Shown piece by piece: positions 19,621 to 29,787 of a stretch of DNA of 64,000 bases; within the stretch, counting starts at the first letter, position 1, and each line of letters starts with the position of its first letter. This stretch comes from Roridomyces roridus (taxonomy: Eukaryota; Basidiomycota; Agaricomycetes; Agaricales; Mycenaceae). A model generated the notes under the pieces. It searched no databases. It saw only the letters and a list, made by a program, of their open reading frames with translations, and was not told where the DNA came from. The DNA lies in the NCBI GenBank assembly GCA_029378245.1, contig JARKIF010000027.1, positions 726,910 through 790,909 of the forward strand. Reading direction: 5' to 3'. A program made the translations under genes and the position numbers.

Positions 19621-22600
19621 CTATTTTGACATCTCATCCACCATGTCTGTCGCCGACTGCAGAATTGCGTTCAACATTTGGTACGGTTCCTCGTCGTCCA
19701 TCTCCAAATCCTCTTGTGTCACGTCATATGCCTCCTGTGCGCTCGCCTCCTCCTCCTCTTCCTCCTCGTTCCGCAAGGGATCATGTTCGGCACCAGACTC
19801 CCTGGTGTACTGGGTGGTACGCTGCGTGAACTTGGCAAACGCGCCGCGTGTGTTGATGTAATCGGCACCCTCTTCCATGAGATCACGGGCGCGCTGGACC
19901 TTCTCCTTTTGAGGACGCTCTGCCCAGTGCTCCTGGAGCCGCTCTTGCTTCAAACCATCTGCGACGCAGCTCACTTCCTTCGTCATGTTCGGAACTGTAT
20001 GTTTGGTGCCGGAGTCTGGGATATTGAACGTCTTGTGCACTGTTTGCATGGCGTCGCGAAGTGCGAAGATGCATACAGTGATCATTCCGAGCCAGGCCCA
20101 GCTGCGATTGACCCCTTTCGCATTGTAGATGACCTTCGCCCAGAAATTCTGGTGCTCTTGCAGAAGATCCACCTCCTTGAAGCCGTTGGGAACACCCTTG
20201 ACATTGACGAGCCAATTATGAAGAAAGAATTTCCTGTGGCCGGTTCAGTATCAAGCACATGAGGACAGGAGAGATCGACGCACCGTAATGTTTCGGGATA
20301 GGTTTTGAGACGAAGGAGGGTCTCAAAGAAAGCATCCGCATACTTCGGCATTGTTTTTGGTGTGCGCATCATGACAGCGCAATACCGAAAGACAAGGACA
20401 ACACGTCCTATGTCGCCCGCCTTGATTGACTGCACCAGGAGATGATAGAGGAGCGAATCACGGTTGTAGAGGATTGAATTCTCGAAAGCGGGATCACGCT
20501 CCTCCTCCGGCCGTTTGCATGCCTTGTCGTAAGCTGCTGTGGTGTACAGGGAATCATATACCTTGTCTGCAACCTTCTCAAATTCTTCAAAGGTCGCTTG
20601 GGACGCCCACTCGGCAAAGTCAGCCTTGCCGCAGTGAATCCGGAAGGCGTCGAGCACATGGCCGGCGGAGGATATTTGAAGTAGCTCGTGAGACGGTTTC
20701 CACGGGGCGGCTTTCTTCGATTTCCATCCAGCTGAGACCGGCTTGCGCTTGAGGAGCGTGTTATTCTCCCACCAGAGCCCGCCTGCGACGGAGTTGGGCT
20801 TGCCCCAATGTTCGTTCATCACCAAACGGCTAACGGCCATTTTGCCGTGGAACGCGCCAAAGCGATCCAGAAAATTCTTGAGGCTTTCCAGAACCTCGGC
20901 GTCGCTCAACTTGTCGCTATTACGGTGAGCCCCTTCGACCTAGAAGAGAGTTAGCAAAGCAGAATGATGAACCAGAGGCAGCGCACCGTATGGAAGAGAT
21001 TGACCGTCAAGAGATCTCCGTTCACGAAAATGAGACCGTGCGCCTTGAGTTCTTCTGCCGTGACCTCAAGCTGCTTCAAAATTGCTTGAATAACCTTGAT
21101 AGTTCCTTCGAGACTGGACTCGTCAAGATGCATGGCAGCGAAAGGGAACTGTTCCGTGAGGTGCACAAGGATCTGGTCGATCTCCGGGCATGGCCCAAGC
21201 TGCTTCAACAGCCGGTGGAGTTGCTCAATATGTTCGAGCGCGATCTTTTTCACTTGCCAGCGAAGACATCTGTCCAGCGTTGCGGCATCCTCAGCAGATG
21301 GTAGGGCATCCTCGGCAGTCCAGTCAAGATTGTTCTGCCGAGACGTGCGCAGCGGTTTAAGCTCGATGGGGAGAGTCCCGTGGGGGACTGAGGTGCTGTT
21401 GGTGAATGGATCATACAACGGAATGAGTGTTGCTGTCGTCCCGCTGTCGAAATGATTCTTGTTGTCGAGACGCTGAGATTCCACTCGGAATGCGATGTTG
21501 AGGTTGTCCCACACGATGGAGCACATGCAGCGGCGAAAGACAGCCCGGAATTCGGTCATACCCTCCTCGGAAAGTGCTTTCACGTACTTGATGACGGATC
21601 TGTACGACAGAGAAATGCCGGCGTGTGCAAACACTTCAATCTCGCGTTTCGAGGCTCCAGAACCAAGGAGAAACAGGGAGATGACCGCCTGGAAGTTATT
21701 GGCCTTCTGGGAGCGAAGGAGGCTGATCATGGCGCACACGGTGGTAAAGACCTGACCAAATCGGGATTAGATTGATTCTTACCAAAAACGGACTTTCTCA
21801 CCAACGACGAGTCGCGACGTTTTGACTCTGCCTTGGGTGTCCACGACGCCTCACTCAGAAGCTGCCACATGTTGGGTGCAAGCTCCCGAAGACTTTCCGC
21901 AAGAGTTTGGAGGTCGAACGAATGCAGCAAATCCGAGATCTTGGTGCCCTTCGGGCGGGACAGATGGCCCTGAATCGCCGCTCCCTCTCTCCTCAAAACT
22001 GCGCCCATACGTTCCAAAGCAAACGTGTCCGCCTTGTCTGGAGCCCTGTCTGCGATCTGCTGCATCAACTCCACCCCGTTACTCCGAAATGCCTTCGTCA
22101 GGAGCCCCGTCATGGCTGGATCCTTCGCGTTGGGTGCGAAAAGTGCGTGAAGTATATCTTTCATCGTCGCGCCATTCTTCATCTTTTCCCGAAGAACTCC
22201 GTGCAGCTCCGTCTGTAGCGCTTGCTTCAGTCCCTGCACCTTGTTTGTGCTTCCGAGGGCGTCAAACTGCATGGAGACGTCCAGTGCGGCCTGTTTCGTG
22301 CCAAAAAGATCGTGGCCTGTCCAGTCTGGTGGGGAGCCTGGAGTCTGATCTGCGAGGGGGTTCCGCGAGACTCTGTTCTTCCGAGGTCGACCACCCTTTG
22401 GCTTCTCGGGGCTGAGGTCCATGACCGACATGGGACTGTCGGATACATGAGGAAGTGTGGGAGTCGCAGTGGGAGTTACCGCGTCGCTGCCAGGGGAAGG
22501 CGGTTCCGACGGTGGTAAGTCGAATGGGAAAGGCTCCTCCATCGTGAGCTGATCATCTAATCTCGAGAAGGAGGGCGAGCTTGGCGCGGTCCGCGGAGGG

Positions 22601-22833
22601 GTATTCAGGTCGGCATGGGCGTCGAAGGTGTCTATAGCCTGGCTGGGCTCGCCAGCAGGTGGCACCGGAGTCGAGTCCAGGGCAAGGAGGCTGCCTCTAG
22701 TGCGAGTTTTGCGAGGAGACGTTGTAAGCCGCGGCGTGGCTGCCAGCCGCTTCCTGGTTGTTGCAGGTATGTCATACTCGTCCACAGAGCGCGCTCTTTT
22801 GCGGCCTTTACCCTCCTTTGCAGTGAAAACCAT
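19621..22833 (-). CDS. DUF6589 protein, probable transposase (1021 aa)
   Basis: Four exons: 22833-21802, 21751-20987, 20939-20284, 20233-19621 (3066 nt, in frame). The N-terminal ~200 residues are low-complexity with an AT-hook-like GGRPRKNRVS; then a helical region; then a core with IVWDNLNIAFRVE, TTATLIPLYDP and LIFVNGDLLTVNLFHTV; then FHGKMAVSRLVMNEHWGKP and a C-terminal acidic tail. I recognise the core as DUF6589, a basidiomycete family. The two Asp residues on strand-like segments (WDN, NGD) look like the first two acids of an RNase-H-fold DDE transposase; a third acid is not assigned. As the only other gene in a TIR element it is the best transposase candidate. Intact. Confidence 0.8.
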
Positions 22834-23049
22834 GAGGAGGAGTAGTATCGTCTTGATCACAATTTTACCCCTAAGATTGCCGAGTCTATGATTGCACCGC
22901 GCACAGCTGCGGCTCACACATCCTCGAGACAATGTATTAGTCCCACCCTGACACATATGTATACATGTATCACACTGAGTAACGCGCGGGTCCCCAGTTT
23001 TAAGCAGACAGACTGCAGATCTTGAGGCCCCAATAACTCGCGAACGAGG

Positions 23050-23312
23050 AGCTTTAAAAAAAAACGGAAACATAGAAAAATCTTAGAAATATTCATACTT
23101 GAGGCCTATATCCACCCGCCGGGCCAACTCGACAAAAGTGGACCCAGCTTTGCGAGCTCTCGACGCTAAGTCCACGAAACCTCGGCAATTTCCGGTCCAT
23201 GCGAGAATCGGCTGATTATCCTCCAGTCGCTTCGCGCAGTGATCCCGCCCGCCCATCATCACACCAGCGAACGCCGACTGGTTTACGAGTCTAATCTAAA
23301 CTACGCGTGTAG
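23050..23312 (-). repeat. Right terminal inverted repeat of the DNA transposon
   Basis: Mirror of the left end. It contains CTATATCCACCCGCCG, CGACGCTAAGTCCACGAAA and CGAGAATCGGCTGATTATC in the order expected for an inverted copy, and the diverged outer part ends near CTAATCTAAACTACGCG. Confidence 0.8.
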
Positions 23313-23417
23313 AAAAGAACAGTACTCGATATATTCTGGCGCGTAGAGCGCAGTCCGATACTGGAACATCTGCAAAAATCAAAGGCGAAAAGCGCCCGGC
23401 GCCCGAAGACGCAACCC

Positions 23418-25597
23418 CTATTGAGACGAATCTCCACCCGGCGCACCACCATCGTTCCCTGCTGGAATAGAACCATCCGCTTCCTCGACAGGCTTGGCGA
23501 CGAGGGAAGCACGGAGTTGGCCAACCTGGGCGACATCGAGCCGAAGAGCGTTGAGGAGGGAAGAGAGCTCGTCAGCCTCAGGAGGGCGTGTTGACTTGGA
23601 GACGACGTCGTTGAAGTTGTGGATGAGGGTGTTGATCCCATGAAGAGCGGGGAACATCAGCATCTCGTCGTCATCCTTGCCTTGGACCTGCTCGAAGAAA
23701 GTCTCGAAGGCAGCTCCACCAGCATGGTCCATGAGGGAGCGGAAACGACGGAACATGTCGCGGAATTCGTTGAGCAAGTCCTCGCGAATGAGGCGGGATG
23801 TCTCCTCGGACGACTGGATCTGAGCAACGAGGCGAGAGATGCGCGACAAGTTGATAGGAGGCTCTAAAGGGAGGGCAGAGTTAGGAAAAACAAGGTAGGA
23901 GCGAAAAGGGAGGACGCACCAGATGGGAAAAGGAGCGCGCGATATGACTCCGAGGCCCACATCAACTTGCGAATCCTCTCCGGGCTAAGCGCGTGGTCAC
24001 AAATCATCGTAATCTTGAGGCGATTACAGTTGTGGCAGGGTTGGCCGTACGCGGCGGGTTCGCAGGGTTCTGCAGCGCGAAGAGCGCAGGTGAGGCAGCT
24101 ATTCGGAGGCTAGAAATGGGTCAGTACGAGGCCATGATAGGAGAGAAGAGATGGGAACTGACCACAGAGGTCGAGAGCATCCCTCCCGCCTCATCCGTCG
24201 CCGTATGAGGGATGAGCGGCTCAGGAATGGTCGATTCGGGAGCGGCGGACTTCGCTTGGGCCGAGGACTCGTGCATGTGGTCGTAGAGGCGGAGTTTGGT
24301 GTTGCCGTTGGCGCGGGTGAAGCTAAGCGAGAGGACGTAGCCAGGGATCGAGCCTGGAACCGAGGTCACTAGCAAAAGGGTCAGATAGGGTGAGGGAACG
24401 AAGAAAGATACACGCACCATGCCAAGTATCACGCTCCATGATGACCTTCTTGGCCAATTTGCGAAGCTGGGTGGTCAGATGCTCGACCTTCTGATCGTTG
24501 TTCATCTGAAGGAAGGAGGATTAGTGGAAGAAATGGAAGAATACGGGTATGGACGTACCGTTTTCCAAGTCAGGGGCTGATCCTCGGGGACGATATCAAG
24601 CTGCTGGTCGTCGATGGTGGAACTAGGCCGTCTGGACTTGGCGCCGGAACGGGAACTCTTGGGACGAGGAGGCACGACCACGGCAAAACTGGGCCCCTCC
24701 TCCTCTTCAGAATGGTCGTCTTCGACCTCGACGTTGGCGCGGCGCTGAAAAGGGGTTTAGGAAATGAAAATGAATCAAAGAAGGGACATACCTTCTTGGA
24801 GGCAGGTTTCCCAGAACCCTTTTTACCAACTGGAGGAGGTGTGACTGATCCAGCGACGGACCCATCGTCCTCCTCCTCCTCAGAGACAGAATCGTCGGGC
24901 CTAGAAAAGGAATCAGTACCGAGTTCAAACGAAAAGAAGATGGGGTATCTCACTTTCGTTTCGAGAGAGGCTTTACTGGCGAAGGCTTTGCTGAAGAAGG
25001 CGGGGCGCGGCCTTGGAATATGGTTTTGAAGGACGGGGCTTTGGCCGTGCTAAGCAGAGTGTGGGGCGATTTGTGGTCCGTCTCGAGCTGGTAGATCTTG
25101 GCAAAGGACGCGGACTAAACACGCTGTCGTTAGAACAAAGAATGGGAAAGCAGAGAAACGGTGGGTACATACCGAAGAAGGAGGCCAGGGGAAGCTCTCA
25201 TAGTCAGGATCGGACTTCCCGCTTCCCTGGGAGACCCTCTTGAGTCCTCGGAAGAAGAGGAAAGTCGAGCCAGAAACAGCCTTTGGGCTCTCCCAAGAGT
25301 TCAGCGCGGTTCGCTAGATACAACGATCAGGAGTGGAGCTCGGAACGAAAAAGAGAGAGTACGCACTACGAAAGGGGTGATCTTCTCAAGGACCGACTGG
25401 CACCAGATCTTGGAGCCGACCTCCTCTTCCTTGTGGGCGACTCGGAGAACGTAGTTGGCCGAGCCAACGCAGTCGGAACCCCGGAAAAAGTCGAAGAAGG
25501 ATCGAGAAGGAGCGCCGACGGGCCCAACAGGGGGTGTCCACTCGATTGTGAGCTTCTTGGTGGCCTGAGTTTTGGCTGGCAAGGAACTGGTAGACAT
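23418..25597 (-). CDS. Antisense cargo gene A (585 aa, six-Cys module)
   Basis: Nine exons by hand: 25597-25367, 25313-25173, 25114-24954, 24900-24792, 24744-24559, 24505-24418, 24368-24163, 24109-23920, 23863-23418 (1758 nt, in frame). Starts MSTSSLPAKTQATKKL. The middle has alternating acidic and basic low-complexity (SEEEEDDGSVAGS; KKGSGKPASKKRR), suggesting a nuclear protein, and a short coiled coil (VEHLTTQLRKLAKKVIMER). Exon 8 carries a Cys array C-x2-C-x7-C-x8-C-x2-C-x8-C (starting CLTC), likely metal-binding. The C-terminus is helical (LLNEFRDMFRRFRSLM). No family recognised. It lies 480 bp from the 3' LTR, which it faces with its start. Confidence 0.7.
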
Positions 25598-26076
25598 GGT
25601 GGTAGGAGAAAGAGAAGGGAGTGCGGCGATCGAGCCAATTGAAAAATTTTCATGGCTAATGATTGGCTGGAAAACAAGTCTAAAGAAAGACTTGCAATCT
25701 GCAAGCTGGGAGAATCGAAGGCGCCCCTAAATTACGAACTAGAAGTTTGATGGCGGGCAGTGCTATTTAATTGCAGGGTCTGACTCATGGATTTTCAGGG
25801 CAACCAGAAGGTCCGCCGAGGAAAGTCCCAGCCGCCGGCAAACTCTATTTTCGTCGGACTTGAAGCGGTGGGGAAGTTACCAAAGGTGTATTTGGGGTCA
25901 GGAGGTTGTATCCGGGAGCAAATGTCCGAGCCTCGTGTATCGGAACACGGATCGACGGGGACTATTAATTTGGTTCCACCTCCTCGGTGTCACGACAGAG
26001 TCGATCATGACGGAACCCATGGATTAACGAATTGCAAAAGCGCGAGGAAACGAGTTGACCGGGGACGGTCAAGATT
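25598..26076. promoter_or_regulatory. Region upstream of gene A, before the 3' LTR
   Basis: No gene supported. This 480-bp stretch lies between the start of antisense gene A and the polypurine tract, so it must hold gene A's promoter unless the LTR drives it in antisense. A CTTT-rich run on the minus strand around 25680 is the only notable feature. Confidence 0.35.
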
Positions 26077-26091
26077 TAAAAATAGGGGAGA
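26077..26091 (+). other. Polypurine tract
   Basis: AAAAATAGGGGAGA sits directly before the TG of the 3' LTR. This is where plus-strand DNA priming is expected, and it shows that the cargo's right edge is a genuine retroelement end. Confidence 0.75.
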
Positions 26092-27556
26092 TGATAAGCA
26101 TGGAATTTGACTGCCCTTGAAAACGCGCGTTTTGCACGATTTCAGAGGTAGTATCCTAGCTAAGTCATCTCAGTACAAGACTGATGTTGAGCCCAGAGAC
26201 AGTCAGTGTGGTGGATACTTAAGAGTACTGTACGGGTTGAAGGGTATTTACCTGAATATGGCCGACGGGCTCACTCCGAAACATGTAGGAGTTGTGGATA
26301 CCTGCTCTACCAATGGGATACACCAATTAAACAAGTTCTTAACCGTTGTACGATTGTCAGCCGTTCGAACCTTGGTGCGAGTGCAATTCGGAGGTTCGGA
26401 AGTTCACGGGATGATGGGCAAGTCGGCCGAAAAGCCTGAAACATGAGTAGACCGCCGAAGCGGGTCCGAAGGGAGTGACGTAGTTGTCATCAGCAGTCGG
26501 GACAAGGAGGATCCGGGTCGGATACTAGTCTTCAAACTAGTATCTGCTGGTATCCGGGACAGGTAGTCGGAGATATGGGTATCGTTCTGGACCTACAACC
26601 TATGGGCGTACGTCTGGAGGGTATACAATCAAGGGAGAGGTCGGATACGACTTCACTAAAATCAGTCGAGTCATGGATCAATGTTGGAGTCACGGATCGA
26701 CAGGTCCGCCACGCGGAATCATGGCTTGACACACCGGCCGTACACGATGCCGGTTCTGATCAACCAATCAGGGTGTTTCCATTCCAGATACCAAGGATAT
26801 TTTTAATTATTGCGCCATTCGTTTGTACTATCATATGATTCTCGGACCTGTATAAAGTAGATAGAGTGCTACCCTAGAGGGCAGCGGATACTTCCCCCAC
26901 TAGCAAGCTACCAGCTGCGATCAAGGGTTTTGTCCGAGGCTTTCGACGGTGCATTGCGTAGTTAAGCAATCGCTATTGAAAATCTAAACATTTGTTTGTT
27001 GGCTATTGTGTGTGTGACTTGAGTGTGAATCAGTATGTTGGAATCAGTATCTGTTGGATTGTGTCGTACCGTGTGTCTGTCAAGGGTTATTTGTGTGTTC
27101 AGAGTTGCGAAGTGTCGGAATCTACGAAATCCGTGTTGTATCGGTCGCTGTCGTCTTCGGATACCAGTGTGAAAGGGATCGAAAGACCCAAATACCTGCT
27201 TTATTGCAAAACCCCGGCTTTAGCCAAACTCAATCTATCTTTTGTGTTAGCTGTGAAGCTTTACCATCTACAAAACGCTTTAGAATCGTCATTCTTGGTT
27301 TACATCAAGGATCTCTGTTCGCAATACTTTGTTTCGACATCGTATCCGAGACTATATCATTCAATTCCCTACAACCTTTACAAGGCCCTGTATTAGGGAT
27401 TTATACTCGCCACATTCCCGCTATTCAATAGTTGTCACTCGCCCAGGAGCTTCGTGATTGGGTTAGTTGGATATAGATTCGTCTGTATCTCGACTCATCT
27501 GGTTAGATTCTTCGAGTGTTGTCGATTTCTATAGTAGGTTTAGAGCACATACATCA
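26092..27556 (+). repeat. 3' LTR of the gypsy element
   Basis: Same 1465-bp repeat as the 5' LTR with about four substitutions clustered in its last 250 bp. Followed directly by CCGT, the target-site duplication, and then the continuation of the DUF2828 frame. Confidence 0.95.
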
Positions 27557-28520
27557 CCGTTTCTTCTTGCACGATCCCGAGGGTTTCCAGAAATACCTCC
27601 TCTCGATTGACAAGGGGGGGCGGCGGCGGCCTGTCGATTGCGTGGAGGCCGCCACCCTCAAGCCGCACGAGCTCACTGGAGAATTAGCTTGACTGAGAGT
27701 GCCCTATACAGTATATCCCGAGCTGCAGAAGCATCGGGAGGCGCTCGTGGAGGAGGACCGACGGGTTATTGAGTCGCAGTGGAAGACGCTCGTGCACAAC
27801 CTGCGCGAGGCCGGGTCGATCGAGAACGCTATCGCAGTGTGCGATGTCTCGGGGTCGATGGGCTCCATGGGGTGCTTGCAATATCACCACCGCTACCCCG
27901 AACAGGTTTCCGTTCACACCGAAGTGTTGCCCGCCGTGTCTCTCTCCCTCCTCCTCGCTCAGCTCGCCAAACCGCCGTTCAATGGATTCATCACTTTCTC
28001 GCAGGACCCCGAGTTCGTCAAGCTGGATCCACACAAGAGTCTTCGTGAGACTGCCGTGGGCATGGGGAGCGCTCCTTGGCAGCTTAATGTGGACCTGTAT
28101 GCTGTCTTTATGCACGTCATACTGCCTTTGGCGATCAAGAACAAAGTCAAGCCCAAGGATATGGTCCAGCGCGTATACGTCTTCACGGATCGGAAATTCG
28201 ACCAGTGCGTTGTCGGTGTCGAGGCTTGGGACGTCCAGCAGAGGGTCGAGCTCGCTCGGGAGGTGCATCCGGTCCTGGGGCAAGGAGGATTGGGAGTGGG
28301 AGTGGCCCCGGTGGCGGCTGAAGAAGAAGCGGCTCCAGTGGTGGACGACATATGATCGGATTGGACGGGCGTTCAAGGAGGCGGGGTATGAGGTGCCCAA
28401 GATTGTCTTTTGGAATCTGGGGTTCCGAGTCTTAAAATTTATTTTTAAGCTCGGTCTTATCGGCCCGTTGTCCGCCAAAGTGGGGGTCCAACTTTTCGAT
28501 GACGTCAATGTCGTGTGTTG
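27557..28520 (+). pseudogene. DUF2828 gene, 3' part (vWA domain)
   Basis: Continues the protein broken at 2468: FFLHDPEGFQKYLL, then VCDVSGSMGSM (the MIDAS-like DxSGS of a vWA domain), FNGFITFSQDPEFV, KDMVQRVYVFTD and, in another frame, FKEAGYEVPKIVFWNLG. An in-frame TGA lies near 27690, possibly inside an unrecognised intron ending TATACAG. The C-terminal motif is in a different frame from the vWA core, so the copy is either spliced in a way I did not resolve or frameshifted. With two insertions upstream the gene cannot be functional in this allele. Confidence 0.75.
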
Positions 28521-29034
28521 GATTCATTTCTATTTCCGGTAATTTTTGGCATCTTTTTGCTCTTTTTGGGAATCCTCCTGTCATTTGCTCTTATGCTCTG
28601 AACATGGATCTCTCTTCCCTGCCCGCCGACGTGTTACGATCTCCACCGACCCTCACCGACGGTCAACGGCAGCGGAACGGCAACGGAGCTCAGTTTGACA
28701 GCCGTTGACAGTTCCGTTGACGGCTTCGTCTTGCTTTAGACCACACGCCCGCTCAACGCCCACTCAATATCCATTTCCGCTAGCCCTACAGGCGATAACC
28801 TTGCATCAAACCTTACTTAATACTTACTCTGGCCTACTTTGACCTCTTTGCCCACTGGCAGTTCTTTTCACCCTCCTTAAATCATCCGCAAATGTGTGTA
28901 TCGACATTTGACAAACAAGGGTAGCCGGGTCTGCGTGAAAGTCTTCTCTCAATATATCATATCCTCCCCTCCCGGCATCATCTCTCTGGCAAGTATGTCT
29001 GCATTGAAAGCTTCAAGTTTTCTTCAAGTTTTCT
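28521..29034. other. Non-coding gap
   Basis: No gene supported. A short imperfect repeat of GTTGAC/CAACGG words (near 28660-28720) is the only structure seen. Confidence 0.4.
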
Positions 29035-29211
29035 GTGTCCTCGTCGACGTCGCTTGAGAGTCGAAATCAAATCATTGCCCTCATCTCATCCATCATCCTT
29101 GCTGCTACCAGGCTTCGGGTCTTCCCGTCCTCTCTCCATACCCCAGCATGCGCACCTAGAATTGAAGCACTCGCTCAAAAGCTACTGGACTCGGATTGCC
29201 ATGCACAAGCA

Positions 29212-29487
29212 ATGGCCCCTAAAAGCAGGTATCAATCTTGGCAAGAGGCACCCAAGGACCGGGAGGGTGTGACGATGCTGGGCCAATTCACACCTGCGTT
29301 GCTGAGGGAGTTTATGGGCAAGACGGGCGAGGTCGTGGAGGAGAAGGTCGTAAAGGAGGAGTATGACTGGGAGAAGATTCGCGCGGAACGGGAGGCTGAG
29401 GGAGGCACTTGGCTGCAGAGAGACCTGAGGCGGATGAGGAAGGACTTGGAGAAGGAGTGTTACACCGGCCTGGTCGTGTTGGATTAG
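29212..29487 (+). CDS. Small charged hypothetical protein or last exon
   Basis: From ATG 29212: MAPKSRYQSWQEAPKDREG, then a highly charged helical region (VVEEKVVKEEYDWEKIRAER) to a stop at 29487. The frame is open upstream to 29035, so this may be the last exon of a longer gene. No family recognised. The charged coiled-coil-like composition favours real coding over chance. Confidence 0.4.
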   Translation: MAPKSRYQSWQEAPKDREGVTMLGQFTPALLREFMGKTGEVVEEKVVKEEYDWEKIRAEREAEGGTWLQRDLRRMRKDLEKECYTGLVVLD

Positions 29488-29787
29488 AGCATTAAACCCC
29501 ACATTGTATCCTTAGTACCGCGAAACGCATTCATCTCGCAGGACCGCCGGTATTGCCTAATTGGGACTTGCCTCCCTCTCCCACAAACGAGGTGGGCGTG
29601 GCTTGCATCTTGGTCCTGTAAAGCCACTTTGGTACCGTGAGCGTCGAGGGTGGGAAGTCCGAGGTCGAGGCAGACAGTGATTCGGGTTTTGCCTCCATGG
29701 ATTGACTTTCTGTCTGGTCTTTTTTGTCGTGAGTACGTTCTCCGCCTTCATTCTACGCGTTCTTCTCATAATCTCCGTTCCACACAG

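Larger units (their letters stand above)
16690..23312. mobile_element. 6.6-kb TIR DNA transposon with helicase and DUF6589 genes (Academ/AcademH-like)
   Basis: The two ends are long inverted repeats of about 200-250 bp (left about 16690-16950, right about 23050-23312). The best-conserved core (GATAATCAGCCGATTCTCG, left 16789-16807) is nearly exact. Outer ends are diverged and no target duplication was recognised, so the limits are good to perhaps 20 bp. Two convergent intact genes fill it: a RecQ-bromodomain helicase (plus) and a DUF6589 protein (minus), with stops about 30 bp apart. Academ elements are known to have a helicase-encoding lineage (AcademH) in fungi and animals, which this fits. 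It sits between antisense genes A and B of the gypsy element without breaking either. Confidence 0.85.
2469..27556 (+). mobile_element. 25.1-kb Ty3/gypsy LTR retrotransposon with antisense gene cargo
   Basis: Two 1465-bp direct repeats (2469-3933 and 26092-27556), starting TG and ending CA, bound the element. A candidate primer-binding site lies 2 nt after the left LTR and a purine tract abuts the right LTR. Plus-strand ORFs 4031-11449 are gag, protease and RT-RNaseH-integrase. Downstream, 11.5-26 kb holds five minus-strand spliced genes plus a nested 6.6-kb DNA transposon (about 16690-23312); without that nest the element is about 18.5 kb. The flanks carry a short duplication (CCGT, or ACCGT if the final A is counted), and removing the element restores the DUF2828 reading frame. 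The LTRs differ at about four positions by eye (27316, 27393, 27399, 27446), so the insertion is recent. Confidence 0.9.

Noticed and set aside
17031..23073. Helitron, because a helicase is present
   Set aside because: The helicase is RecQ-like with no Rep/HUH domain, and the element has long terminal inverted repeats, which Helitrons lack.
2469..27556. Ordinary host genes trapped between two unrelated LTR insertions
   Set aside because: One internal PBS-like site, one purine tract, matching target duplication and exact rejoining of the DUF2828 frame require a single element.
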